Source: Anseranas semipalmata
Taxonomy: Eukaryota; Chordata; Aves; Anseriformes; Anseranatidae
DNA: 64,000 bases
Assembly (NCBI GenBank): GCA_013399115.1
Contig: VXAA01003847.1
Span: 103,855 to 167,854 of the forward strand
Reading direction: 5' to 3'
In this document: positions 51,215 to 63,697 of the stretch, one piece after another
Layout of the letters: each line of letters begins with the position of its first letter
Numbering within the stretch: the stretch's first letter is position 1
The notes under the pieces: generated by a model
Databases searched by the model: none
The model's input: only the letters and a program-made list of their open reading frames with translations
What the model was told of the DNA's origin: nothing
Made by a program: the position numbers and the translations under genes

Positions 51215-51350
51215 TATATATATGTGTATATAATAGACTATATAATAATATAGTATATATAATATACTGTATATTATGTATATGGGGGTATTATATATAT
51301 TTTATATATCATATATGAAAATTCTTAAAAGTTAAATATTTTTATATATT
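51215..51350. repeat. TA-rich low-complexity tract
   Basis: Dense TATA/ATAT words with short GTGT and GGGGG interruptions. Confidence 0.8.
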
Positions 51351-52727
51351 TTTATCAATATCATCCTTCCTCCAAGCATCAACCACACTATAAGAGAAAG
51401 AAATCATATATGCCATAGTGGGGAACTGAAGAGTGTAAAGCTGATTCCGCAACAATTAGACTGCTCTATAGTACATTCATTTTTTTCTACTGGTGCTATT
51501 AGTCCTTAGAACTAAGCTAGCACTTTGCAGGACATAAAAAGGTGTGAATTTTTTGTTCCTATGTCTTCACAATTACCAAAGGCCAGTCACAGGAAACTTT
51601 TCCCCCCAAATAACAAAAAGACAAAAAACAGACTCTATTAGATTTATACAATAGCTGGAATACAGCTTTCAAAAACACACTCATCAAATGATTTTTTTTT
51701 TTAAAGAGATTAGTACCTAGAACTTTGACTAAAACTAAAAGGAGTCCCAGGTGTCCTAAAGCTTTGAGAGCCATCAAAATTTTGTCCAGTTCCTTGAAAA
51801 TCTGCTATTTGTGCAACTAAGGGCACAATCAAACCCTAACACCACCTAGCACAAAGTGGAAACCATTTTGTATCAGTTTCCACAGTTTCTTCTCAACATC
51901 AGAAAAAAATAAAGATTCATGGCTTAGTTTGTGATTATCCAAATGAAAAATCAAGGTAAAGGTTATGTTGAACACAACCCCAGCCAAATTTTCCTTTGGT
52001 AACCTCTGCAGCAAACTATTGTCCAAAGAGGAAAGAGAGCAATAATAATATTAAAAAAAAAAAAGGTCCAAGGTGGTACCATCAGACTTGTTCTTCTTTA
52101 GATTCTAGAAATCACTGGAGCATGGAAAACAGCAAGACGTGATGACACAGGAAAAGAAATACATAAAAAGGAATAGACAATTTTTATGAAGCTAACCTAA
52201 TTGTGCTAGTTTTATCAACTTCATAATTACAAATGATATCTTTTTAATTATTGTGCTAAGTCTCACTCAGCACTTTAAAAATCAAAATTAGATGGAGTGG
52301 AAAACTGAGTAATATAGTGTTAGACTACCATCTTTTCTAATACTTAAAAAGATTTGGATCTCTACTGCTGAGACAAATATGAAAATAAAACAACCACAGC
52401 AGCTGCTTCCCTCTTTACAAGATAACATTGAACTGCTTATTTCTTATGGACAGGCTAAGTAGAAATCACAACTGAATTTTAAAAACTGCAGGTATTAGAA
52501 CCTGTGAGACATCTCAGGTATTTGAGCCATGAATCTGAAATGTTTATGAGTTATTATGAACACTTCAGCAAAGCTGGATGATTAATGTATAAAATTTCTC
52601 TGTCTTCCATGTCAAAAATCACAAAAGATACCGTAATACATAAAACATCAAAGAGTCCAAACTACTGCAGCCTTGAGTACAGTTGTTTGGCAACAACAAC
52701 GAAGAATGACAGCAAAGGCAGATACAT

Positions 52728-52760
52728 AACAAAACAAAACAAAACAAAACAAAACAAAAC
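52728..52760. repeat. (AAAAC)n microsatellite
   Basis: Six to seven perfect AAAAC units. The short motif 'caacaacaac' precedes it. Confidence 0.95.
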
Positions 52761-53320
52761 AACTGTAGGTGGAATGGAAACCAGAGGTGTAAGTTATTGT
52801 GAAATAATACAAATGAATTAAAGCTCCATTTGTAAAATGAAGAACTGATCTAAATGAGGCCACTATCATGCTGTACCAGGATTTTTCTTTCTCTTTGATT
52901 CCCTTTACCATTACTTAATCCTTTTCATTCAATGCACTCTTAGAAAAAAATGACTGTTTTAAAATGTAGCTTTGCATTTGTCCTTAGAAAAGCATTATAC
53001 AAATCTCATCAGAACAAACCTATAGGACTGAATTTCACCCAGGAAGAATTTCTATTATTTCTAGCAGAAAAAGCCTTGTGAACATGAGTGATTCCTAGCA
53101 GGAAGTATTAATATTAAATCAGTGGTAGTGGAGGGGAACAGGGACAAGCAATAGGTTGAGCCTTAAGAGCCCTATTTCCATCAAGACTGATCTACAGCAC
53201 AAGGCAGAACATCTGACCATTGCACTGCAAAACGATAGCATGTAATTTCTCGTGAGAAATGTAGGTACTGAATTTTTGGCAGTATATACACATATACTAT
53301 ACATAACAGTTCATTAACCA

Positions 53321-53374
53321 GGTGATCTTTAAGGTCCCTTCCAACCCAAGCTATTTTATGATTCTATGATTAAG
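53321..53374 (+). mobile_element. CR1 3'-end stub (about 54 bp)
   Basis: 'ggtgatctttaaggtccctt' followed by 'ccaacccaagctattttatg' and then ATTCTATG-type octamers. This is the extreme 3' end of a CR1, in plus orientation. Severe 5' truncation is the usual fate of CR1 insertions. Confidence 0.88.
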
Positions 53375-53503
53375 AAAAACTAGTGTAATTTTTGTCAGGA
53401 CACACATTGAATTAGCTGAGTTACTAGCTAAACAATTGCAAAGGAATCTGCCCAACATACTAATGTATTGCTTGTGACCTGTACACTTACTTTCCATGTA
53501 GAA

Positions 53504-53719
53504 ATGAATGAGAAGAGAAAACTTGTGTTGTTTTCTGTTGTGTGGCTTCTGATGTGCTCATTTGCCCCCAGGGGCAGGGTGCAGCAAGGCAAAAGAGAAA
53601 AGCCTGAAAGACAGACAGATCTACAGATACAGGGTGCTTCAGCTGCAACCTGTGGAGCCCCAGACAGCACTGCAGGTTGCCATGGTCTCTTCTCCATGTC
53701 TGCTCTACTTCCAAGCTGA
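53504..53719 (+). other. Open frame with signal-peptide-like start (71 codons)
   Basis: An acceptor-like CTTACTTTCCATGTAG ends 3 bases before an ATG at 53,504. The frame starts MNEKRK, then a hydrophobic core LVLFSVVWLLMCSFA and APRG, which has the n-, h- and c-region layout of a secretory signal peptide. The remaining residues (KREKPERQTDLQ, CGAPDSTAGC) match no family I know, and the frame simply runs to a stop at 53,719 without a clear donor. It lies between a CR1 stub and an LTR, in a patch with several overlapping frames. Could be chance; could be a first coding exon. Confidence 0.15.
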
Positions 53720-54121
53720 AGTATTTCTTCTGACAGATCTGTCTTAGTGGATGCTGAGTGTTACGGTTCTTCTTTCTTACTAACAGAGGTGGGCAGGCAG
53801 ACCAAAGCTCCAGGAAGCAATTTAACAGACTGGCACATATCTCCATCAATACAGACAGGCAACATTAGGCCTGAGAAAGACACTTTGCAAAGACTGCACA
53901 TTTCTTTTGCAAATGAGGAACAGACCAAAAGCCATGACGTCCTCTGCAGTGACTGGTACAATGTACAGATCTAGGATACTGAGGAATCTGGTAGGGTTTT
54001 GCTGAGGATGGTCAGTCGAGGAGCCATTCCTCCTGTTAACATTTGCTGTGGAGGCTATGGAGTCACCAAAACTGACGATACGAACTGTGCTAGAGCCTTT
54101 ACCAAGTTGCCTATTACCAAG

Positions 54122-54688
54122 TGTCATGGTTTTGGCTGGGATAGTTAATTTTCTTTGTAGAGGCTCATATGATGCTGTGTTTTGGATTTTTGATGAAAAT
54201 AGTGGTGATAACACACCGATGTTTAATTATTGCAGAGCAGTGCTGACACAGAGCCAAGGCCTTTTCTGCTTCTTGTGCTGCCCTGCCAGTGGGGAGGCTG
54301 GGGGTGCTGGGAGGGGACAGAACCAGGACAGGTGATCCAGACTGGCCAAAGCCCACACCATATGGCGTCATGCTCAGCAATAACAGCTGGGGTAAAGGAG
54401 GAGGGGAAATATTTGGAGTGATGGTGTTTGTCTTCCCAAGAAACCATTACACTTAATGGGCCCTGCTTCCCTATAAGTGGCTGAACACCTGACTGTCAAT
54501 GGGGAGTGAATGAATTCCTTGTTTTGCTTTGCTCGCGTGTACAGCTTTTGCTTTACCTAGTAAACTGTCTTTATCTCAACCCATGAGTTCTTGCACTTTT
54601 ATCTTTCCAGTTCTGTCCTCCATCCACCTGGGGAGAGTGAGTGAGTGGCCGTGTGGTGCTGAGCTGCCTGCCAGGGTGAAACTAAACA
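54122..54688 (+). mobile_element. Solo LTR of an avian endogenous retrovirus (ERVL-like), about 567 bp
   Basis: Starts TGTCATGGTTTTGGCTGGGA and ends ...GAAACTAAACA, i.e. TG...CA termini. The body matches an LTR type I recognise as widespread in birds. It has a TTTTGGATTT...GATAACACA block in U3, the 'ggcgtcatgctcagcaataa' block where the TATA element normally sits (here decayed), a GTTTGTCTTCCCAAG block, and CTAGTAAACTGTCTTTATCT with an AGTAAA poly-A-signal-like word near the R/U5 border. The bases just outside are CCAAG (54,117-54,121) and CTAAG (54,689-54,693), an imperfect 5-bp target duplication as in ERVL-type elements. No internal viral sequence adjoins either end, so it is a solo LTR left by recombination. 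Frames within it are not genes. Exact family name not asserted. Confidence 0.85.
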
Positions 54689-55202
54689 CTAAGAAAGTGT
54701 TTTGTACTGCATTATAATCTATAAGAAATGAAAGAAATTTTAGACACCCATTTCTGCTTGAAACTAACCACAAATTGAATAGACCAGATAAACAAATGAT
54801 TCCAATATAAAGCAATATCACCTTTGACTATCTTCACTTTCTAGTCTCCCATGTTGCCCACCTAGTTGAGCATAGAAATAAGCAATTTAAATTCTGTCTT
54901 GTCATTTTCACTCTAACATTTTAGAGGCATGAGCTGTGTCTCTTGTTACTAAAGGTATATGAGGATATGTGAAATCCAGAGTCAATACTCCATCTGGTGG
55001 CAGATCATTATGTTTTCTGTTAACACAAGTACACTTACAAAAACAAGTTTTTATAAATCGGTTAAGATTGAAAATGTAAAAATAGAAATATTTTTCCCAG
55101 AATTAGAGCAGAAATGCCTGCACATCTGTATGTGCTGCTAAAAAGTAATGACAATTTGAAATCCCTCATTTACAGTAGCACTCTTCCCCACCTAAAAGAA
55201 TC

Positions 55203-55245
55203 AAAAAAAAACAACCAACCAACCAAACAAACAAACAAAAAAACA
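55203..55245. repeat. (AACC)n/(AAAC)n tract
   Basis: A9, then AACC units passing into AAAC units. Confidence 0.85.
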
Positions 55246-56190
55246 CAGACAACACCATTAACAATAAAATCAAATTCCTGGATTATTAAAAAAAAAATAT
55301 TTATGACATACTTTTCACAGCTTTCATAGAAAATAAAGTAAAATGGAATCACTGGACCAGCTAATCTGTCTTTTTATATGTTACAGGTCTGATAGTACTG
55401 ATCAAATAATCTAATACTTACACAAAATATTGCAGCTTTCCAAAACTAAAACCTATGCTGCAAGGAAAGAATGTGTGATGCCACATTAATTTCCCAGAGA
55501 TACACTCATCTTCCTCTGATCTACACATGAATATAAAGAAAATCAATCATCAAATCATTCTCTGGTTCTTTTACAAAACTAGCTTTGATCCTTGTTCTAA
55601 AAAAGAAGCCCTCGAAATTACATAGGTATATCAATATCAAATTATAATATTGAATCACCCCAAGTAATCAGAAAGTCAAAGAACTAGCAAAACCTAACAG
55701 TCATTTTCTGACTATTGAAAACACAGCACCAAAGTATTCTCTTCATGTCAGCTGTGTGAACCGAAAATGACAGTTCTGAAAAGTCTTGGAAAAAATCAAT
55801 AACAGATATATAACAGAAAAATACTGCCCCCAAACTATTTTCCTATATGCAGTTTGCTACCCTGAAAGGCTCAAAGAGATACTGTTCTTTGTAGGTTCTA
55901 ATTGTTTTAATCTCCTAGTTCCATGAGAAGTTACCATTTTCCTTCAAGAACTTTTGTTTTATTTCCACACAGTGGAGAGGATGGTGGATATCATGGATAG
56001 TAAATGCCAAAACTAATTTAGTTTATCTTCCATTATAAAACTACTAAGCCAACAGTGAAACTCATCCAAATGTCTGGTTATATTAAATTTGAGGGACAGC
56101 ATATCCCAGCCCATTCCCTCCCTCCCTGACCCTACCAGGCCTTGCTGTTTAACATCTGGTTGAAGAAGAAATACCAAAACAGACAGGCAG

Positions 56191-56239
56191 AAAAAAAAAA
56201 AAAAAAAAAGTCCTTTTTTTTTTTTTTTTTCCTTTTTTT
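56191..56239. repeat. A19 and T17 runs facing each other
   Basis: A19 (56,191-56,209), a 4-nt spacer GTCC, T17 (56,214-56,230), CC, then T7. A near-perfect inverted homopolymer pair. Confidence 0.95.
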
Positions 56240-59094
56240 ACAGATGTCACGCAAAGTAAAACTTCAAACTTAGGATTCATTCTGAATCTTTACTACTTTT
56301 CATTCCCATTATAGCTATGGTCATCTGCCTCTGGGTAGAAAGTTGTACCCACTGTTTTATATACATACATTTGTGTTTCAGACAGTCATGATCTTCAGTG
56401 CTGATGACTATAGCTCATAGCTAAGAACATCCAGAAATAGCAGTAGCTGGTCTTAAATACTGTAACTGTCTACTAAGTGTCAGAGGTCACCACAAATGCA
56501 TTAGATTACTACTTCATTGTCTATACTGACTCTCCAAAGAACAGAGCTATTCAAAAGCCTTTTTCTGATATGCAGTCTTCACTGGTTTTAGAACCACTTG
56601 CTTGATCTCCCCAAATGGTCACTGAAATGTTAATTAAAAATTGGGAGAATAGCCGCCAAGAGCTAGTTTCATTTTTAACACTATATTCATGCCAAAAATC
56701 TCATATAAAAAGAATGATGAGGACATTTATAACAGAGAGAAAGAGAATGTTACATGATCTGTTTATGATTAAAGCCTCTCAGATTTCCAATACTTGGACA
56801 AAACTATAAAGTAATAAACAAATCAGTATTCAGACAAGATTTTGCAGTGAGCATGATCAGCTCAACATATTCTTTGCCTAATGCTAACAGATACTAGTGA
56901 CTTTTGATAAACTTTATATTTTTTCCATTAAAATTTACTCTAAGAGATAATGAGGAAAAAAGAATCAATCATTTAGTAACTAATTGTTTATATCATAACC
57001 TTTATTAGACCTCTTAACTTCACCTGAAAGGACACCTTTAGAGTTACTGAAGCATATGAAAAGCTAAGCTACAAACAAGAAGTCGAATGACAGAAACTTA
57101 AATTCAGTGTTCTCCAAGAAAACTAGTGTTCTGGTTATCCAAAGATTTCTGTGAAAAAAATAAATAAATAAAATACTAATTTAGTATTAGAATAAAAGAG
57201 CACGTATAAATCTCAAGGAAGAAAATTTACCTTACTAAGTTTTAAAATCATCAAGATCAGATTGTACAGGCAAACTAATATAAACAGAATAGCTGGAGGA
57301 ACTCAATATGACTTTTTCTGATAAAATCTGATTAGAGATAACCACAGAAACATTTTCTGTAATGTAAGCAGTCTATCATCTCTATTTTATCTGCTATGAT
57401 CTTGCTTTTGCAGACAGGACATTTTCTAACTTAACCGAAAGAAAATTAAAACAGCTTTAAATTACATTCTAAATGTAATCTATGAAATTACAAATTTATG
57501 AAGGGGAAATGAATTCCCCTTCTTATGTCAATTAGATATAATGCTATTCACTTCATGCTCCACTACTAAAGAGCTGATGTTTACAGCCCTAGAGCATGTC
57601 ACATCTCTGTGCAGGTGAGCAGATTCTGTGTAGATGTTCTGCAACGTAGCTGGGGTGAAAAAGGTGTCACATGCATAAATTTACTATGGATAGACATTTT
57701 TCATCTGAACAAGTTAGTGTCTCTGGACTTCATAAATTTCTTCTCCTCTACATACGCTTAAGCCTCCCCATCATCATCTGCATCCCTGAGACATGACACT
57801 GCTCCATCAACGGCCTGTGACCAGACATGTCGCTCTTCTCTAGCATCATCTGGAGACTTCCCACTGAAGGCAATAGAGGTAACAATGGACATGAGAAAGC
57901 ACACTGAAAAATAAAACACAAATCTGTAGAGGTGTCAGAAGGGACTAATTTTACTCTTATGTTCTGGAGCAAAGTAATTCCTAGGAGGATATAAAAAGAC
58001 CTGGTGTTTTACAACCTTTCAGTAGAAAGATCAGCTACTATCAGATGTGAAAACGTGGTGCTCAGTACATTTGGCGGATGGATGTATTAATAAGAAATGC
58101 TTATCTGCCTACACAAGTGTTTAGATAACATATGTAAAGATGATACTATGTTTCTACTGGACAGCAAATTATATGTCTGACATTCCTGCTTAAAGTATAC
58201 TGGGATTTTTAAAACTGCAGAAAGAAAAAGGATTCTAGGGTAGCATCTCACCAACAGCTGTGCATTACCCAAAAAAATTAGTTGCAGTGGTGTAATTTAC
58301 TATGCATATTTTACAGTATAGTTGTCCAAAACATTTCTATAAACAATATTTAAATTCTGTTTTTGTATAGTATTTTTTATTCCACTATTCTGTAACTGTC
58401 TAAACAGAGGGGTAAGAATTTTTCTGACACTTAGGTGGACAACCTTAGGTACAGATAAGATAACAAGCAGCTTCATTACATAAAACAAAATTCACTGCTA
58501 ACTAGTCTTCCTATTAAAGTGTTTTGTCCATAACTAATCCAACATCTCATAAATGGTACACAATAAAAAATAGAAAATAAAATTATTCCATACATTTTTA
58601 ACTTGAGTGGGGCCCTGGCAGAGATGCAGCTGACGTGGATATCTGATGTCCTGAGAGAACTTTGATGACATCTGCCATTAAGACAAGAAAGATTAGAAGT
58701 CTTTTTAAAGGCTCTGAATTGTGAAACTGATTTGCATTTTTTTAAGCACAAGATGGTCTCTTCATCTAGGGAAGAGTAGCCTACATGTAGCTGCATCAAG
58801 ACCTAAAGCTAAAGCCTTTTTCACCTGCCTTTCAGGGAGTCTTAGAGGATTTTATCACAAAAGATACTTAAAAATTTCCTTGTGTTTTTCATTATTATTA
58901 TTTTTCTATAGTAGCACCTGTAGCCATGCTGTGCACTAGTTACATTATGCTATTCTATGCATATTTATACTGTAAATTGGGAAGACTAAGAGAGAGGAAA
59001 AAGTTTAAATTACTATCTGAAGCACTAATGAGCCTTTCCCTGGTGATAACACACCCCATTTCTGCTGAAGCTTTAAAGCATCATTTTCCTTGAC

Positions 59095-59260
59095 GAGTTG
59101 AAAAATAATCAGAAAAGAGCTGCAAGAAGTAGTCCGGATTTGGGAAAGCTATTTTAGACTGAGACTTAAAAAACAGGCTGTTTAATGCAGCTTAAAAAGG
59201 TTACAGTCCAGAGTAACCTATCTAATTAGAAGATATTTGACAGTAGAGAGCTTTCTGTTT
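59095..59260 (+). mobile_element. Old CR1/L3-like LINE relic
   Basis: Runs of 'aatcagaaaagagctgcaag' (59,107-59,126), 'gagacttaaa' (59,161-59,170), 'gcagcttaaaa' (59,187-59,197) and 'gacagtagagagctt' (59,238-59,252) follow the order of the region encoding QKRATRMI...ERLKELNLFSL...RRL and beyond in old reptilian and amniote CR1/L3 elements. All frames are broken. The call is from remembered family structure and the ends are approximate. Confidence 0.55.
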
Positions 59261-59270
59261 TGGTAAAATG

Positions 59271-59311
59271 ACAAAAAAAAAAAAAAAAAAGAAGAAGAAA
59301 AAAAAGAAAAA
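59271..59311. repeat. A-rich tract with (GAA)n
   Basis: About A20 followed by GAA and AAAAG words. Confidence 0.85.
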
Positions 59312-59370
59312 TGTCAGCTGAGAAGACAAGCATGTCAGCATATCCTCAGTCCTTTTTGTGAATTAAGATT

Positions 59371-59394
59371 AAAAAAAAAAAAGAGAGAGAGAGA
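59371..59394. repeat. A12 and (GA)n tract
   Basis: A12 followed by six GA units. Confidence 0.85.
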
Positions 59395-59485
59395 ATAGGG
59401 GGACAGAGTGCAGTAGGAGTTTGAGTAGAAGGGGAAAGATGAGAGATGGATTATTGGTTTTAATATGCTAATATAGAACGATGAA

Positions 59486-59511
59486 TTAATATCAAATTAA
59501 TTTGATATTAA
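59486..59511. other. 26-bp perfect palindrome
   Basis: TTAATATCAAATT directly followed by its exact reverse complement AATTTGATATTAA, with no loop. It includes TAAT/ATTA homeodomain-type cores in symmetrical positions. No feature overlaps it. Confidence 0.9.
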
Positions 59512-61287
59512 ACTTCTGCTTCTCTTAATAAAATAATCCTAGTATTTGACTCAAGAGGGAATAAAATTGCTTATCTGCAGTACTGATAAGACTTCATCCT
59601 TTCTTAAACTGTACTTAAATCACCAATCCAACCTATTTTCTATTGGGACACAGACAATTGTACAGGATACTCCACATAACATAGGACTTTTTAATCCTTC
59701 ATCCCTCTGACCTACTGGTAGGCCCACAGCTTCTCTTTCCAGTAAGCTCATCTTTCTCCTACTTATTCAGAAACTGTATTTTGTCCTTCTTCTGTTTTAT
59801 CAGCCCAGTTTGGGGCCTGAAGTTCATACCAGCTCTGCTGCTGGGGATAGCTGTAACTGAAGAGCAACAAAGACATTCAGGACAGTAGAAAAAGAGGGTA
59901 GTAGACAGTGCAGGACAGAAGGTAGTAGACCTTCAGGAGGTAAGAATGAATTCCAGAAAGTTCAGCATGTTGAAGGTCAACATCTGTTTTTCATATGTCA
60001 CTTCATGGAAACTTTAATGATCTAGGTGGAACCTTTCTGGAAAGCAGGATAATTTTCAGAGACCTGAAGATTTCTGGAAACTGGAGGAGCAGAGGAGGGA
60101 AATGCACTGTATACTTGTTCAGCTCTCCTTCTCCTTGCTAGGCATCTATTCCTCATAGCTACTTAATAGGCTACTATTCCTTATGATAAACAGGATACTT
60201 GGCTATGTGCATTTTTGCTCTAATTCCGTACAGCAAATCCTTCAAGTAGGATCAAGGAAAATACAAAATAAAGAAGGGAACGGAGATTAAAATAAAAAGC
60301 ATAGATATTTCTACATCTACTTGACTTATGCATTTCTCACCAGTTTCTTTGGCTATATTTTTTCTTGCATCCTTAATGCTAAATGAGTTCCATAGCAGCT
60401 AATTAATTTATTCCCTTTCTGATTTCCAAATGCTTTCATGAACACTCACTTTAGACAACTGCGCAGCCTGTGGCTAGAGTGAACCAGCTCTTGCTGTCTT
60501 CAGAAGGAGTTGATGTAGGCCAAGCTACAGCAGCCAGCTGAGTCCACACCATACCACATCAATCACTTTCACTTGGAAAGAAAGAAGGGAATAGTGGTTC
60601 AGTACCTGCACTCCTCCAAGTTGGCTATTTTTTCTTTTTGTTTAATACATTCTTTTCCCTTTTGGTTCTTGTTACAGATCAAGACAAGTTCATGCATAAT
60701 GACTGCACACACTTGAGAACCAACAACACTGTTTCTCATGAGGTAAAGGAGCATTTTTGTGCCACTATAGTTACGTAGTTACACAAAAGAGAAAACACAA
60801 GTGGTGCCTAATCAGTTTCTCATCTGTTCCCAGTCAGATGAGACTGCCCTTGTGCAAAACATTTTGTAATTCTGAACCTCACACTTAAATGAGTGGAATA
60901 TGTGAAAGTCATGGTAGAAAACTTGTTCTTGCTTCTCAGAAGTAACGGTCTAGCTGGTGCTGTGAACACCACTGTAGGAAATACCTAGAAGCCTTTGGCA
61001 CAAGACAGTTCAGAACTCAGTATTTAGAATTATTCTGAGGCTACAATGGTATTTGTTTAAAGCTAATTTTACATACGAGCAATGAAACAATTATTCACAA
61101 GCATATATAATTTCATTTAGAACAGGTTATATCCTTAAAGAGTTTTTGCTCCATCAATGGTTTTCTAATTCCTACCCTCAAAAGGCAGAGTGCTTTCAGA
61201 AACTATCATCCCACACCCTTGTCAGACATAACAGAATATGCCCAGGGACTGACTCTTGAAAGATTTTTTCTTATAGCTTCTTGGAAT

Positions 61288-61341
61288 AAACAAAACAAAA
61301 CAAAACAAAACAAAACAAAATAAAATAAATTAAAACAAAAT
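61288..61341. repeat. (AAAAC)n passing into (AAAAT)n
   Basis: About six AAAAC units followed by AAAAT-type variants. Same unit as the tract at 52.7 kb. Confidence 0.92.
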
Positions 61342-61768
61342 ACTAACATTTCTTCCTTTACCAACTTCCAAATTTTGTCATTGCTCTGACAACTCTTAAG
61401 GTGCTTTTAGAGAATCAAGTGTGAATTCCAGTCCAGTGAATTCCATTAAAAATACATATATCAAAAAATAAATACTTACACTTCTTTTCCTTTTTGAAAA
61501 GTGACAAAACTGAATAAGTTAAAAATGATCAAAACATTGAGAGGAAATAAAATAATATCTGTTTATTGTGTGCATCATTTTATTTTAAACCTCATGGTGC
61601 TCAGCCTATTCATGTTAATTTTTAAGTACTGATGCCTCAGCTTGGCAATATGTTGATTACTGCAGTTAGAAGATGAGGGCATAAGTTAAAGATATAAGTG
61701 GAATATCTGCTCACTAAGTAAGAGAGGAAAATATGATCCATGCATCTGAGGTTGACTGAGCTGATTTG

Positions 61769-61811
61769 AGAGGAAAAAAAAAAAAGGAAAGAAAGAAAAA
61801 AAAAAAAACAA
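61769..61811. repeat. A-rich tract
   Basis: A12, GGAAAG, GAAAG units and A14. Confidence 0.85.
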
Positions 61812-62591
61812 CTTTAAAAAATTTTAACACTAATTAACTAAAACTAGATTGATGATCAAAACTATGATCTTTCTGTTTCCAGCTTGATTTACATTTTTCT
61901 GGCCTTTTCCAATTCTGTTCTAGACAGCATTTTAAAAATGTCTTAAAATAATTCAAGAAAGTTTAAGAGCAACTCCTGTTCTGTTCTTTTGAGATAAACC
62001 TCTCTTTATGTAAAGATGGAATCCTTGTAACTTGTCAATGAAATGTCTTATTATAAAGTATCTGTATACTTTTTAGATTTAAGAATAAAAACTGATTTAA
62101 GCAAAAACAAGAGAATTGGTAATCTTGACCTAACACAATTCTAAAATTACTTCTGAAGTTTGTCTAGTCATATTCATTCATCCTTTTAAATAGCAGGTAG
62201 ACAATGATGCATCTGCCAGCATTCTAGCAAGAAAATGATCACACTAGTAAAGGCCATAGGGAGGAAGATAATTATTTGCAAAGCATGCATTTGGAGACAG
62301 TGGCAGATGGAAACTACCTTCTCCATTTATAAAGCAAAGAATCTCTGCTGTAATAAAGGAAGGTAGAATAGAGGTTGTATTAAACTTCAACTTACAAGAT
62401 TAATTTACAAAACACTGAGTGAAGTTGACAGGACTGACAACTTAATACTGCAAGAGATTTGACTCACCACCAACAAAACCTGAAAAGAAGGGAAAGCATG
62501 GATGAAAGGTAGATCCTGCTACTTAGCACTTGCTTTATAGCAAAACCAAAATAGTTGCTTTACTTTGACAACTTACCTTTGGTAGAGGTAG

Positions 62592-62650
62592 CATCATAGG
62601 ATCATAGGTTTGTCACCTAGCATAACCTCCTGATTTGAGCAACATCAACA
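62592..62650 (-). mobile_element. Probable CR1 3'-end stub, minus strand
   Basis: 'catcataggatcataggttt' followed by 'acctagcataacctcctgat' and 'ttgagcaacatcaac' resembles a reversed CR1 3' end (CATAGAATCATAG octamers, then the 'ctagtccaacctcctgc' region) with a short internal deletion. Short and diverged. Confidence 0.45.
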
Positions 62651-63697
62651 CTGAATTTGGAATTTACATAACTACATAATGAGTGTTTTCAAAGTCAGGA
62701 AAAAGAACATCCTGACCTATTTTTCATACGGATAGTACATTTTTAGATCAAAAGCACTGGCATCAAATATTAACAGAAACTCCATTCAGAACATCAGAAG
62801 ATATATCTGCACAGCAAAAGAAACACACTTTAACTAATGCATTCACAAGTGACCTTTCTCCTTTTCTTTCTTTGAAAAAAAGTAGATGAATTTGCATCAT
62901 CGAATACAGAAACAAAGCATATATGATGGTTGTGTCAAAATTTATGTAAGCAATTATAAGCAAGTTCCTATAGTACTGTGAGAGCCCAGTTCTCAAGAAG
63001 CAAAGGCATACATACAAAAGTTCACATAAGCGAAGGAACCAGAGGCATAACAACTGGCAGAAAATGGTTTATTTTTGTAAAAATAGCATAATAGCAGGAG
63101 AAAAAGCCTTAACTGACATTCTGCACCCAAAAGTTTCACCATGGCCCCATTGACAGCAAACAAGTTGTCAGACAACTGAGAGCTATCATTTCAGTATAAG
63201 CAATATTTTTTTTTTCTAGCAGGAAATGCTTCTTTAAAAAGAAAATGTGAGAACTTTATTAAGATAAAATTATTTTTTGTGATTTTTTTTGTTTCACATT
63301 ATAAACACTGTTATGGAATCCTGGGTTCTGAAAAAAATGCCATTAAAATCCTATTAAACATCCTATTTTGTCTTCAGTGCTAAAGATAATAGTGTGAGAT
63401 CACTGAGTGATAATGGAAAGCCCTTGTCCCAAATGTCAGACACATGGGGCAATATGTAATCAGGATTAGTGGCAGAAAGTTACCATTATTCTCTGGGAAA
63501 AGTGCAAACAAATCATGCGCTGTCTCATTATCTAATTAGCAAAAAGCATTTTGGCTAATAACTTCAACACTGAAACATAAAAGTAGCTATGCCAAAGCTG
63601 AAAATGCAAAGCTTTGTGTCTTTCTGCAGTATGATTCTATATAAGAACTTTTCTAGGAATGTAGCCTGAATAGCTATGAAACACTTTTTTTTTTTTT

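Larger units (their letters stand above)
44170..53320. other. AT-rich DNA, no gene recognised
   Basis: The stretch includes an assembly gap, simple repeats and one candidate terminal exon listed separately. A plus-strand frame at 49,575-49,838 has a hydrophobic segment (YMISLIAVLYNLAVTIW) but no recognisable family. A strongly TA-rich tract covers 51,215-51,350. Confidence 0.55.
54689..59094. other. AT-rich DNA, no gene recognised
   Basis: Contains an (AAAC)/(AACC) tract and a facing poly-A/poly-T pair, listed separately. Frames such as minus-strand 57,748-57,972 and 58,476-58,799 are short and without recognisable domains. Confidence 0.55.
59261..63697. other. AT-rich DNA, no gene recognised
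   Basis: Contains A-rich and (GA)n tracts, a 26-bp palindrome, an (AAAAC)n tract and a small CR1-like stub, listed separately. The 96-codon minus-strand frame at 62,763-63,053 is leucine- and cysteine-rich but unrecognised. Confidence 0.55.

Noticed and set aside
54048..54447. Frames on both strands near 54.2 kb
   Set aside because: They lie largely or wholly within the non-coding solo LTR.
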